Shown piece by piece: positions 49,601-62,406 of a stretch of DNA of 64,000 nt (position 1 is its first letter; the number at the start of each line of letters is the position of its first letter). This DNA is from Branchiostoma belcheri (taxonomy: Eukaryota; Chordata; Leptocardii; Amphioxiformes; Branchiostomatidae). The position numbers and the translations under genes are program-made. The stretch covers positions 1,363,102 to 1,427,101 of the forward strand of contig NW_017802491.1 in NCBI RefSeq assembly GCF_001625305.1. The letters run 5' to 3'. Below the pieces are notes generated by a model. The model was given only the letters and a program-made list of their open reading frames with translations, was not told the DNA's origin and made no database searches.

Positions 49601-52600
49601 AGGTAGAGGGACTTCTTGATGCCTTGAGTGCCAATTGGAACTGAAGAGGATTGAGAGAGCGAGTGATAATCATGAGCATCGTACCCAGTTCTGCCACCAC
49701 ATCCTCCTCCTCTCTCTTGTCTGCCTCCGGCATGGTCACACTGTACACAAAGATGCCGCCTGAGTTGGTGCCGGCCCATAGAGACAGCCCGGCTGAGGCA
49801 CCCTCACGTAGGAATGTTTCTGCAAACACCAGACATCTCACCTAAAACAAAACAAAAATTGTTTTTAAAAGCACTCAGGGATGCTATCTTCAGAGATCAA
49901 GGTTTCCATCCAAATTGTGGAGGGGAATAAGAATTCCAAGAAATATTTGGTTGACTTCTAATGACTTTATTTGCGATCATACTTCTTTAAGCTACATGCT
50001 TGTCTCTCATAATACTAGTGCCACCATAAAACAATATCTTTACATTCTATCTTCCCATGATTTTGTAATGTTTTTTTTCTTTTATAAAAGCTATTTCATT
50101 GAAAACTGGCATCACAACACAAAATTAAATTTTTTCATACAGATTCCATATCTATAATTGATAGAATGTAATTTTTTTCTTCTAAGTTCTATACTTTTTT
50201 TATAGCTATCAGATAGATGTTCCAGGGGTACAAAAGCTGCTAACAATGCTAGATAGAACCTCACCATGCTGGCCATGTCTCCATCTGGTTGCCTTGCCTC
50301 CACGAGCCTCTGTACGGGCGCCGCTGCCTCCTCCCCCTTCTCTGGAGCGTCCAGATCTGTCGTCGGCACGGCCTCCACCCTGGGCTTGGCCTCCTTCTTG
50401 GATGGCGTGCTCCGTGACCCACGTTTCCTCAGGCGTCTGATGGACTCCCTCAGCGACTTCTTGAGGGACTTGCGGCGGGACATGCTGCTCTCCCCGGTGG
50501 CTGAGAGGTCGTTGGGGTTCAAGGTGCACTTGGTGAGGATCACCTTCTTCTGTACGTAGTCAAAGATGGAGAAGCCATGGCTGGTTCCAATGGCAAGCCT
50601 GCAGGACAACAAGGTAGGGTTAACAGTGCCCCCTGCTGATCTACAACAGTACTACAGTGCTCCAATAAAATACTAAAAACTACTGGAAGGTAGAAAGAAA
50701 GCATAAAACCAATGGCAAGTCAGTAGAGAATTTTACTACCATCTTTTCCCATTCTCTACTGAGTCTACAGACAAGCTGGACACCTCAAACACCTGTTGTA
50801 GGAAATGTGTTACAGATGATTCACAAGATCTACTGTGTATGTGTGTGTAATTTGTGAATAGTGACTCTAAAGTCAATGGGTCTTCTATATGCAAAAATGC
50901 AAGTCTGCAACATTCTTCTACACTTAACAATGGGAGAGTTACAGTACTCACAGCTGGTTTTCTGAGTGGTTGGCCAGGGCAGTGACTGAGGCTGGTGGGG
51001 TACACTGGACCAGGTGTTTGGCCTGGAACCCGGCGGGAACCTTCACAGTTGTGCTCCTGGGGGTCAGACTGTCGTGTCCTTTCCACACAAACCCATCCCG
51101 GTCATTCACAATGTTCACAGTCGTCACCTGAGCGGTAAAGGACAAATCATTATCACCTGTCTTTCTTTATTTGTCTTTCTGATTTGTTTCTTATTTAATG
51201 TGGGACAGCATTATTTGAGAAGAAATCATTTCTGTTGCTATGACTGATGCGATGTCTTGTATATAGTAATCATTCAAATTGGTACTTCTAGCCAGCCTGA
51301 ATTTTTTCCCATCATCTCAATTTTGTTGTTAAGTGTTGCAGACAATCCTAAGGGGTGCAGGATAATGAAATTTTGACCCTCTGAAATGCTAGTTCTTGCA
51401 TTTGAGAAGCAAATTTGGCTGGTAGACTAAGCTTATTCAAATGACATCCCTTTCCATATCTTTACAGGCCGATGATGGATTTGGTAAATTTTTTGTTGAT
51501 AACGAGCAGCGAAATTAGACAGAAAGACTGCCGCTGGCTAGAACACAGGACAAGACCACCCGGCTCACCTCCAGGTCCACCTCGGCCTCCTCTGTGTTGA
51601 TATCCAGCAGCACCACCTGTCCTGCAGTACCGGCCAGCACCAGCGTGCCGCTCCACGGGCACAGCAGGATCTTCTGCACACCCAGCCGAGGGTCATCACT
51701 GTACGGGTCAAACGTACCCACCTGCCAAACACAGAAGGAAACACTTTAACTATATACATGTCCTCATACAAAATATCCACAACATCTTGAGTGCCACGAG
51801 AACTAGGTAATTAAAGAGCAGCATCTAAAGCAGCATGTTAGTAACAAGTAATTCATTCCTAGATTTGGGAAAATGACAGCACTGAGTATTCTCAAGAAAT
51901 CAAGTAACAACAAGTAATTCCTCATCTAATTACAATATCAACTCATCAACAATCCATTAAAAACAACCATACTTACTGCACCTGTCTAAAATTGGAAATA
52001 ACCCTTATTTGTGCATTATGTTTTTATGTCAAGTCTGTTGGTACACTTGACATATGATTGTCTTGCTGATCTCAGTTTGTATTTTAACCACAGACTTACT
52101 TTGCGGAATGGCGGCCAGTCCTCCTCGCCGGCGTCTGCGGCGGCCACCACCTCGCTGTCGTCATGTGTGCTGAAGTACGCCTTGGTGTCCAGTTTGTACA
52201 GCAGACGCAGCGCTGGGGTCGACACATCCCAGAACCGCACAGAGCCGTCCTCGTGTCTGGGGGAGGAACAACCAAGACTTTTCTTTAAAACGTTTTACTG
52301 AAAACTTGCAACAGGTATCAACAACACAAAAATTAGAATTGTTTTCTTCATGAGACTGTACTTTTTTTCCTTTATACCTGTATCAGATAAATGTAAAAAA
52401 GAGTTTGTATAGAAGACGCAACGCTGGCATAGACACGTCCCAGAACTGCACTGAGCTGTTCTTGTGTCTGAAGAGGGCACAAGCAAGACTTGTGCAAAAT
52501 CTGTCCAGTTGCTTGGGTAACTGTTATCTTGGTTTCTCATTACCTGGATGTCTAACCTTCATCAAGAAATCACGATTTTTCTTTAAAAATCTTCTACATT

Positions 52601-55600
52601 CTCAAACCTACACAGTCAAACCTACATACTAGCGACCATATCTGGATTAGAACCACCTTATTAACCCTTCCCTTTTATCATCACACATCTATAATCAAGG
52701 TGTCGTGATGGCTATGCCATCTTTTATCTGGAAGACTAGAACGTTGTCTGTCAAAACAATTTGTGTCGCACGTACCCAGTCAGTAGCAGGTCCTTTGATG
52801 TCGGGGTCTCTGACAGGACACTGCCACCATCAATCGGCCACTCCTGAAAAACACACCAAATTAGTTGCTTCCACCTGATCTGCACAAGTCATTTAACATT
52901 CAGCACACTGAAGTAGTCATTTGACAAAAAATTCTCTGCTGGTTATGGCAGCAGGGAGAAAGTATAATAAGGAAGGCCCACTTTCACTACTCAACTTCCA
53001 TAAGCTTCATCATCATATTCCATACTCTTAACAGCTGTAAAAATCATTTTCTGACTTCAAAGATCCTTTTCTAGTTGCTCATAAGGTTTTAAGATGAAAT
53101 ACAACCTCTATCAACACTTATCTGCCAGCTCACATGCATCCACCACCCTGAAAACATGCATCTCAAGAGATTTTCAAAGCAACATCCTCCAGTAACTGCA
53201 CTCCCGCATATCTAGATTGTGAGGTCTCCCAAATACACTGTTTTGCACAGTGGATAGAACCCAGTAACCAGTTAGATAATGAGTTAATGGAGGTTTGTGT
53301 ACCCTGCTGGTGTGGTTGGCGGCCATCTGTGCATCCCCGGCGGCCGTGATCTTGTCCCACAGCTGGTCGGGCACGTTGGTCTGTACGGCGGAGCACGTGA
53401 TGGCGGAGGAGTGGAGGGAGGACAGGTACGGCATGCGGAACGTCGGCCAGCCCTCCGACTGCAGGTCCATCAGAACCAGCTCCTCCTCAGCCAGGACCAC
53501 CAGGGTGTGGGGGTCATCCCACTCTGTAACACATCACAACACAGTTAGTGGTGCAAAAATATACCTAACTATTCACCAACACCACCAGGGTGTGGGGGTC
53601 GTCCCACTCTGTAACACATCACAATGTTATTAACACCCAACATACCAAACAATAGGAGTGAAGTATGGCATCTTTTTGAGGAACACAAAAACAACCAATG
53701 CACATTTTCTACTGACCTTTTCTTTATCTCTATATATACAATGCCATGTATTTCAAATATTTGCAATGTTCAGCAATCCAGAATTTAGGGAGACTGGAAA
53801 GCAAATTTGGTGGGGTAGCACCTTTCAGAAAATCTGTCAAAAGTAGACTCAATTTACATCTGACAGCTTTCTCACCAAGACCTTTATACAAACACAACCG
53901 CCACAATCTTTGCTGCTGTTAGAGTGATTTCCTTACCGCATTCTCGGTCAGTGTCTCCGATGGTGAAGAAGTCGACCACGCGCGATGTGAAGTCGAACAC
54001 GACGTGAGTCTTCCCCTGCATGACGGTGACACAGTGACGGTCCCCGTAGCTGGCACGCGGCATGCCTCCTGAGAACGCGATGAACGGCTCACTGGAGGGG
54101 ACCGGATGGAAGTTAGTCACAGCACTTAACCTGACATGTTAGCTGTACGTATCTATGCATCAGGAATACCACAGTTCTGATTTTACCTGCACAAACCTGC
54201 ATATACAGGTGCTGTTTCGAGCCCATTTTGAGCCCATTTTTTAATATCTATCTCATCATGCTGAAACTAACTGTAGTTGAATCAAATTCTCTAGACAATC
54301 CTTTTGACGTTAACCCAAACCGACACTGAAAACTTGTTGACTTCTTTGAGTAGCAATGTGCTAAGGCTTATTTTTCTCAGTCAATGCAATATTTGATGCA
54401 ATGCAAAATTTCACAAGGTATACAGACTTGAAAAAACAACTCATTGACAAAGGATGTGCCACAACTTGTTGAATAAGTGCTAGTAAGATTCTTGTGACCT
54501 TAACTTGAGAAGGACAAGACAGCACAAACACCTTCAGACTACAGCTCCAAACAATTATCCCCTTTACATGCCATCCCCCCACTTGTCTGAAGAGGAGAGT
54601 GCACTTAAGGATGTCCATTTATTTAGGGTACTCTCTGACACAGGTAGGTGGTGACAGGTGAGTGCTTTAACATGTCTGCTCTTGCCCTTAAGGCAGGTCA
54701 GGTGTTAAGAGGTCACACTGACTGCTATAGTGTGATCTCCCAAGAAAAAAGGTAGAAAATCAAATACCAGCACCTTTAGGAACGTACTCTTAGTGGCAGC
54801 AGAAGCTTTTTGGTAAGCTCTCTATTTGAGAGATATGTCAGAGTTGGTACTATCCATTCAGTACATGTAAGTGTGACAGATAGGCAGAAATTCCACAGAG
54901 CATTATTGTAATTTACCTTTTGTGGTCAGCCATTGTATCTTGTTAATGGCCTTGCATGGGAAAGGTCCTGTGAGGTGAAGGGAAACAAAGACAAGGCTTT
55001 AGTGTGAGGGTTGTTCTTCATGTCATGCCATGTAAACACTGTTAGCAACACAACTTCTGCCTTTGTTTGTTTACAGCAGCATCACAAGGTCACTTTGGAG
55101 GCAAATTTCCTTTCTTTAAGATGTAACAAAAGATACCTAAATAACAAAACTGTGCAAGCTTTACCAACACTACAACGTGTCAATATCAACAACTATTGTG
55201 GCCAAATCATATGTCAATACTGTTAGTCTTTGTGATACAAATTATGTGCACATTCCATTTGATCAAAAAGCTGTCATACAAATGACAAATTGAAAATTTT
55301 GACTGTTAACAGTTAAGGGGATTAGATGATCAGAGGTAAGTATTTTAGATAATTGGGCTCCAGATAAAGCAAGCCTTACTCTGTACACACAACTCATTCC
55401 TGTGTAAATAATTGGTTTGTGCCTGACAATGGACTGTATTGGCACAGAAACCAGCACTCTGAAAAGGTAAGTCCTTCTGATTCAAACTTCTATATTGATG
55501 GTTGGTCATCCATACCAGCTGCCACAAAGCCTCCATTACAACTTTTGTCTCCTGCTAATTCCATTGAGGTTGACACAATTGTTGAGATGGCCACAAGATT

Positions 55601-58600
55601 ATCAGGTGGTCAATACGGGGACAAAGGGTTGGAAATAAAGATATTACTTCAATAGGATGATAAATGAGGATGGGGATTTAGTTACAGAAAGTCCCTTTGC
55701 CCAGAACAAACTCTGTCTGATGGCTTAATAAATAAAGCCAAGTAAATGAAGAAGATTCAGAATTGGTAGGCAAACTTCTTGGTAACCAAAAACATTGATG
55801 TGAGCAAGTATACAGCATATTCTTGAAATTCAAGTGTCAGAAAAAAAAGCTTTGTTGAATCACTTGTTTGGAATGCTGGAGTTAGCTATAGAACTCAGAT
55901 TCCAGTTATGAACAGAGGCAGCAAGGTTTGCTGACATCCTCTTTTATTTCATTACATCCAAAATTTTTCGGTGCACCTAAATTTTTAGGTCAGGTGCACT
56001 GGTGTACCCATTCCTAAAAACACAGAACTTACCATATGGGATGGTGGCGTTCTGTGCAGGTTTGGAGGCGTCTGCGGAGTTCCAGATGCAGTAGCTGCCG
56101 TCAGCGTGAGCGCTCATGAACTGGTCACCGGAGCGATGCCACGCCAGGGACTCCAGTTGCTGTGGGGTTAAATGCTCACAGTGAAGCTTCGAAACAACTT
56201 TGTGTAACTCGCTAGTAACAGTTACCCATTGCCACTGGATGTCAATAAAAGTTAATTTACTACATGGCAAGCAAGTAAGGTACTTTACACCCAACTGTGA
56301 TCTAACAGTTAATCCTGCACTAATACCAATTCAACCTTTGGCACACAAATTAAAATCTGCTTTGGCTGTCACACTAAGGACTCCTGTTGCAGTGAGACTT
56401 CACAAGAAGCTTTTTTTCAAACAGCTACTTTTTCAAACTGGTACTGAAATGTGCTCTGATCTTATAAAAATTTCAGCACTTTCACATGTATGATACAAAA
56501 ATCAATAGCCTGTCATGCAAGTCAGGCATCCTTTTGATGTTTACAATTCTATGGGATTTTGTCCAAGACTTTCCAACAACATAAATCACACCTTTTGCCT
56601 TCAAGAGTACCAAGTTAATGATACAATTCCCAAAACATTACACATATCATGTCCTCACAACTGTCATGTACTTTCCAAGCAGATGTTAGGCCTGTTTTGG
56701 ACATTTTAAAAGCTATTTTACATGTTTTGTCTGGCTTTCTATTTTCTCTGCTATTCTTGGGGTGTCCTAAACAGAAAGACAATCCAACAAATGATACCCT
56801 AGGCCAAACGTCTGCTTGGAGAGTATTATGATGCAGTTTCCACATGTTACTTGCCACACCAGAGTGACCACCACCAAGTGTCCCAAACCCCCAATGCACA
56901 CTCACACCCTAACTCTATAAGGAAGAAGGGATGCATACTAACAGGGGGTACCTGGGGCGCAACATACGTCTGCTCGGCATTGCAGGACTTGTTGTCCCAC
57001 AGGACGATCAGTCCACGGTTGTAGCCAATGAGAAGTTTGTTTGAGTCCGTTGGGTGCTCGGCGATGGCCTCCACCGCGCCAGGGTTTGCCTTGTAGTCAT
57101 CAGGCACACTACAGGAGGAGTAGGAATGGTTTACCTTACAAGTTATGTTCGCAAGACATCATTGCTTTAACTTTCTGTAAATAAAGCTGTGTGTAAAAAA
57201 AGCTGTCTAAAAATATACTTGAACAGGCTTGCACATTTACATTACACTGGTGGTTTTTGTTTGGATCTTACAAAAACATGTCTTTAATTTTCACTACAAC
57301 TTTCTGAAAGGTCAATCCCAGTACATCCTTTGGTAGTTGCTTCAGAGATACTATCTCTTGCTGGCAAAATGAAAAGAAAACACACTGTACATTTTTCAGC
57401 AGTTTTCACTTGAATACACCATGGCAATCAACATGGCCCCAATGTTGGTGCATTCACTCGGGTGTGACTGAGAGATGTTGACGGAAACACGCTCCTCCCA
57501 TTTCTCACTGAACAGACAACAGTCTGCTTTCTAAATTGTTGTAAGTATGTGTTGACTTTGGTACAGACACCACAGGAATCCGTCTGTTCATTGTATAAAC
57601 ATGACAGTTGAGCAACTCTACCAAAATACATTTAGTAAAGTTTGATTCACCCATATTTGAATGGAATGGTCCACACACTGGCATGTTTTCCCAGCTACCC
57701 AGGCAGTACCATGTTACCATAGGGGTGTTAAAACTTCAGCCAAAACTGACCAAGAAGGCCATTCAGGGGACAGATAAAATCTATGGCATCACAAAAGGTA
57801 GGATTTTGTCAGTGTAAAAATAATCTAAGGGACCACCAAAACGTGGTCACATTGGGCAGGTGGTCTGTGTGTGTACAGACTGTACTGTACATACTTCTGC
57901 ATGACGACATCCTGGTAGATGATGTGGTCCAGCAGCTGGAATGTCTTGACGTCCAGCAGGTAGATGTTTCCTCCCTCTGTACCCAGGAACAGGTGCTCCT
58001 GTGTGGATGGCAGGCAGCACACCGAGATCTTCTTCAGCCTGGAACAAACAAACAAAAACAGACTCTGTCAGACCGAGCGCCAGACTCCAGGTTCACGGTC
58101 GATTACACGGTCCGGTGTAGACACTGGGCTTTACACAGACAAAGGGAGGTAAGTGATAGGTTTTCGCTGGAGGCATTCCCAGAATACCGGATGACTTCAG
58201 CAGGAAGCTTCCCTGGAGTCCTGCCCAAAACATGGGATTTACATGCTTGAAGTATGCAATGGACGAATGCAAGGGAGGGCATTTCAACGTAAGGTATCTT
58301 TAAACATATAATAACATGTCTGTCAGCTTAAGCCGTACATGTATACTTGTGACCAAAAATAGTAAGGATTTTTCTTTTAAAAACAGGGGAACATGCAAGC
58401 AATATTTAACACCAACACACTTAAAAATCCAAATATGAAATGGGAAAAAAACATTTTACTACAATTTTGATGCCTTTTCAAGCAAATTCAAAAACAATCT
58501 GATGGACCACCCAGAGAGCGTGTGCTAAAAATCAGTACTGCATAAAGCGTACAGTAAGCAAACTTTCTTTTCCCATGTATAAAACATGTTGGCTCAATAA

Positions 58601-61600
58601 CAGGCCATTTCCAGTTCAGCTGTGGTTGTCAACTCACCATCAACAGTTTCCTCCCCCCTACTGGAAGTCCATAAAAGTTTATTTACTACACGGCAAGCAA
58701 GTAGGGTGCTTTACACCCAACTGTGATCTAACATTTAATCCTGCACTAATACCAATTCAACCTTTGGCACACAAATTAAAATCTGCTTTGGTACACTGAT
58801 AATACAAGTGATAACTCTCTAGCCATAAGCAATTCACTTCTGGACTCTTAACTTCTGACTTTTGAACTTCTCCTGGCCACACAAGGTGTTGAGTAGTTCC
58901 TAAAGGTCAATGTGCTTTTCAACTTTGACCTTCCCTGGCCACACAACATGTTGAATAGCTCCTAATGAAGCATGCTACAGGCTATTAATGCGTTTCTGAA
59001 CTTTGGTCTTGCCTGACCACACATGTGTTAGTATGTTGCTGACCTGCCCTCCAGGGAAAAGTCCTTGACCTCCTCCAGGACAGACTTGCCATCCTTGATG
59101 TTGACCTCCCACAGGTGCAGCGAGTTGTCATCCAGCAGACTGATCAGTCGGCCCTAAAAACACATCACAAGGGGTGAGATTGATACTACTGGTAAAGGCT
59201 TGGTCTACCTATTTACAACTAACACTGGTAAATGCAGCAGACTTCAACAAGACTTCAATTCAGTATAATTTCTTGACTCCATTTTTTTTCACAGAAGTAA
59301 TATAATTTACGTCAGAGAGATTTATTTTTACCATTGCTTATTACAACAATTTACCCAGTTGATAGAATAAAAACTACTAACGTCATAGCTAACTTTAGTA
59401 CATCAAATTGTAAGTTACCATACAAACTAGAGATCAATGGCATTTGATTCTCTTATGAAGATATTACAGTCAGGTACTCTTCAATGTCGATGATGGAATA
59501 TTCCCTGAATTTCCTACTTTGACTGATAAGCCTCCCCAGGGCCCACAGTCACTAAACACGATGATACCAGATCTCCCAGAAATATTTCAGATTAAACACT
59601 GAGTAATCCTCTTATCACTGTATTGTGGCAGATGTCAGGAGAAGAGGTCATAAAGCTTCTCCCAAGGTCAACAAAAGTAGAAAGGCGAAATGAAACACTT
59701 CTATAGCCATGACAGAGGCTTCTTAGAAAACTGTAACTATACAAATATACATGTATTTCAAATGATTTTTTTACAGCTTTGCATACATCGTTTTTCTCAT
59801 CATGATGTAATATAGATTTGGTTCAAGTGGTTGTACAATGAGACATTACAATGTCACATGCTTGTTCCTTATAAGAGTTTTTGCCCCAAAGCGTGTATTA
59901 CGACGTACAAACATATTTGGTTGGCGACTTCTTAACAACAGAGGCTCCATATCCGTCAACATCGGGCACTTATCGCAAGGAAATTTCCCTTGAATAGCCC
60001 CTCACAATTCCAGTTCTGCAACCTTTCAATGACAAATACATTTCCATATCTGACACCCCCTACACTTAGCCCGCAAATTAGTATCCCTCCCCTAGGCAAA
60101 CATATTGTTTCAACGGAACGTCCCAAGAGACAAGAAACCTGCAGAGAACATATCAACAGTACCTGCAGTAATCGGAAAATAATTGCAAGGAGACTCCTAA
60201 TTTCCCCTGGAGGTTTTCTTTCAGCACACATGAACAGGCAACAGCTCAGAGTCTTTCTTCATTTCACGGCTCTCTTATCACCATTATTCAAAAAGAAGCA
60301 GTCAGGTATAGGGACAACGACAGTGCTCTACATATATAGCACTGCAGGCTGTGTTCTACAAGCCTCTAGCAGGCTTCAGAAGTGGCTAGAATGAGTAGAA
60401 ATTGGTGCACAAGCAGCATACTGTACTCTCTTTAGCAGATGATATCTATTTTGCCAATTTCTACTCTTTCCAGCTGCTTCTGAAGCCTGGTAGAGGCTAG
60501 TGTTCTACCGGAGTTGGAAGTGGGTGTAGGCTTAATTTGGGAGGTATTTGCTCTTGTAAACTGTCTCTGATCTTGGCCAACTGCAGAGAGACTGGGCCAT
60601 GTGTTTTATCTTAAATATGGACATTGTTCTACACCAACATTTCTTCTAACATAAAAGGAAAAGGCCACAACCGCCTGTCTCTACATCATGTAAATTCATC
60701 ACAACTTTTACAGTCCGAAAAACGTTAGACTCAAGTACTGCTCTGTTATAATCATTATCATTCACTGTGCCCAATGGCTGAAAATCAATTATCATAAGTG
60801 ACATGAACATCAAAATATCATAGATTTTAGACATGCCAATCAAAATTTTACACATGCTATTCAAGATACCCAGCTGTCTCAAACAATTAGATTTGTCATG
60901 GACTGAAGTGGATGTTTCAGTGGTGACTGTGGTTCTAATTCAAAGTGACTTTTAAACCTGTTGACAGTAAAACATTCTCTATTCCCAGACCAAGTCCAAC
61001 TGTATACGTCCTTGTGGTGAGGCTGTCCCTTATATATCCATCCTTTCAGGCATCAGAGGCAGGGTTTACCAAAGGCTTACCAAACAAAACCGACCACTAG
61101 CCCAGCTACAGGCTCGCTGACTGCCTGACTGCAAAACAAACCCCAGAATTTCCCCAGGAATGTCTGGACTTCCGTGGCTGGGGGGCTCCTCCCCCCTCAA
61201 GCATAAACTTCACCACAGACCCAACTGTCGACAAATCTAACAGGTAAAACCTCATCTGCATAACACCGACCTTCCCTCAAGGATATACCTCAATTTTCAG
61301 AGAAGCAATTACCCCTATTGGGGTTCAATTATTGAAAGGATTGCTGTTAATCATTTCTACTTCAACTACAATAGCAGCCGTATTGTTTTGTGGTGTTGCA
61401 TAATTTACCACGATACCTAAGGGTGAATTTGTGGAATCCGGGTACGACCCACCTTTATGGAGGGTATTGTGTGGGAACCTAACTGTCCATTTGGGTGGAA
61501 ACTGAGTACAGGATCAATATACAGCATGGGATCAATATGTGAGAAGTGTAAGCACACTTTACACTACATACAGGGAACAAACAAAGGAGCTTTGCACTGA

Positions 61601-62406
61601 GTTTCAACCACCTGCCTCACATCCGTCATCTACTTCAGCTCATTTTATTCAAGTTACAGCATTTGCCAACATATAAATCAAACATGGCAGCTGACAAATT
61701 TTTAAAGTAAGTTTTGATGAAGATGGGTATACTGCTTTTGAAAATGCATAATTTAACCCAATCATTATATCACACCCGAGTTATGTAATACAAAATAAAT
61801 GAAGACACTGGATAAATTCCCTTACAAGAATTTAGAGAATGTATCCAGTCGCTTGATTAAAAAAAATAAATAAATCATTAGTGTTATACATAATGTTCTA
61901 CCTGGATGCCTAACCCAAATTCATCAACGCATTACATAAGTGCCCCCCAAAATGTATCCATGAAATTACAGAGGAAAAATAGTTCTATGTTTTAGAGTCA
62001 CGTTTCAGACTCATGAATAATGTTATCCTTAAGCAGACATATCTTCACACACCAAGGCTATAGCCAGCTCACGATCAAGCCTTCAAAAATGCAATTTCCT
62101 GCATTTCTGGAGGCAAATCATGGGTTGAGGGTGGTTGTTGGTGGTCCTTTGGATGTTTTTATATTTTTACCCAAGACGTTTGTTAATTTCATCTGTTAAG
62201 ATTGATGGATTAGTTTTAAAATGTCTCCATTACACACCCCAAAGTGTCAGCAATTGACGGGGAAACGGTGCTGGCTAGAGCTTGGTCGCACAGTGTCTTA
62301 GAAAGCTGAAGTAAATGTACTCACCTCGTTGGGCAGGAAGAAGAGCCTGATGATCTGACTCTCCACCGAGTGTCTGGCCGAGAACTCCACACCTGGCTGG
62401 CCATAG
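43650..62406 (-). CDS. LLGL1: Lethal giant larvae homologue (LLGL1/2), all but the N-terminal exon(s)
   Basis: Exons, 5' to 3': 62325-62406, 59044-59153, 57895-58038, 56952-57108, 56033-56159, 54917-54967, 53937-54091, 53303-53523, 52776-52843, 52100-52256, 51569-51721, 50952-51127, 50265-50598, 49685-49841, 48990-49262, 48704-48862, 48305-48492, 47423-47499, 47037-47154, 46715-46767, 44092-44210 and 43650-43757. The WD40-type protein sets apical-basal polarity with Scribble and Dlg. Family stretches include [69 protein letters not shown] and [12 protein letters not shown]. The basic loop [20 protein letters not shown] keeps the serines that aPKC phosphorylates in flies and mammals. The C-terminus is acidic. 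Two problems occur: a one-base frame break in 48305-48492 and a phase clash between 54917-54967 and 53937-54091. Confidence 0.93.
43989..44010. repeat. (CAGA)n microsatellite
   Basis: Five CAGA units lie in the last LLGL intron. Confidence 0.9.
44980..45011 (-). other. Possible LLGL microexon, copy 1 version (32 bases)
   Basis: The segment lies between CTTTATAG and GTAAGAATC and corresponds to 46860-46889 in the other copy, which is 30 bases long and would be in frame between its neighbours. This version has three extra bases and one missing base, so it would break the frame. Skipping the segment keeps the frame in both copies. It may be an optional cassette or not an exon at all. Confidence 0.35.
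45484..45874. mobile_element. MITE with perfect 33-bp terminal inverted repeats, in one haplotype only
   Basis: The ends are exact inverted copies over 33 bases, starting GGCCATGTTGATTTGATTAT. The 3-bp words TGA at 45481-45483 and 45875-45877 flank it as a likely target duplication. The matching place in the second copy (about 47370) has no insertion. The 391-bp body is AT-rich with poly-A/T runs and no coding capacity. The 3-bp target duplication would fit a Harbinger/PIF-like or related family, but the family is not established. Confidence 0.88.
46548..46567. other. Assembly gap (20 N)
   Basis: There are twenty N characters separating the two near-identical blocks 44683-46547 and 46568-48053. 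Confidence 0.99.
46568..48053 (-). repeat. Duplicated block of LLGL 3' exons, copy 2 (in frame with the rest)
   Basis: This block holds the exons 47423-47499, 47037-47154 and 46715-46767 with phases that fit the exon upstream (48305-48492, once its frame break is set aside) and the exon downstream (44092-44210). It lacks the 391-bp MITE. It is the better candidate for the reference allele of the two. Confidence 0.8.
53496..53624. repeat. 44-bp direct duplication of an LLGL exon edge
   Basis: 53496-53539 and 53581-53624 are the same 44 bases with one difference. On the minus strand each copy contains a splice acceptor (GTTACAG) plus the first 28 bases of the exon that starts at 53523. The outer copy is thus a spare acceptor with a fragment of exon. 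Confidence 0.85.
56234..56365. repeat. Interspersed 132-bp repeat, copy 1
   Basis: It matches 58660-58791 over 132 bases without net length change and with roughly ten differences. Both copies are in the same orientation in different LLGL introns. No coding capacity or recognised family. Confidence 0.85.
58660..58791. repeat. Interspersed 132-bp repeat, copy 2
   Basis: This is the partner of 56234-56365. Shared landmarks are TTTACACCCAACTGTGATCT and ACCAATTCAACCTTTGGCAC. Confidence 0.85.
59154..62324 (-). other. Large LLGL intron, no gene recognised
   Basis: This 3.2 kb intron separates the two most 5' LLGL exons in the window. It holds one foldback element (60363-60496) and AT-rich sequence. 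The open frame at about 59990-60394 on the plus strand has no recognisable domain and is probably chance. Confidence 0.65.
60363..60496. repeat. Imperfect foldback element, arms about 43 bp
   Basis: The left arm (60363-60405, CCTCTAGCAGGCTTCAGAAG...) and right arm (60454-60496, ...CTTCTGAAGCCTGGTAGAGG) are inverted copies with several mismatches around a 48-base centre. Confidence 0.75.

Noticed and set aside
53295-53633. 112-aa plus-strand open frame
   Set aside because: It is antisense to an LLGL exon and its 44-bp duplication.
59990-60394. 134-aa plus-strand open frame in the large LLGL intron
   Set aside because: There are no recognisable domain, no splice logic and ordinary composition; it partly overlaps a foldback arm.
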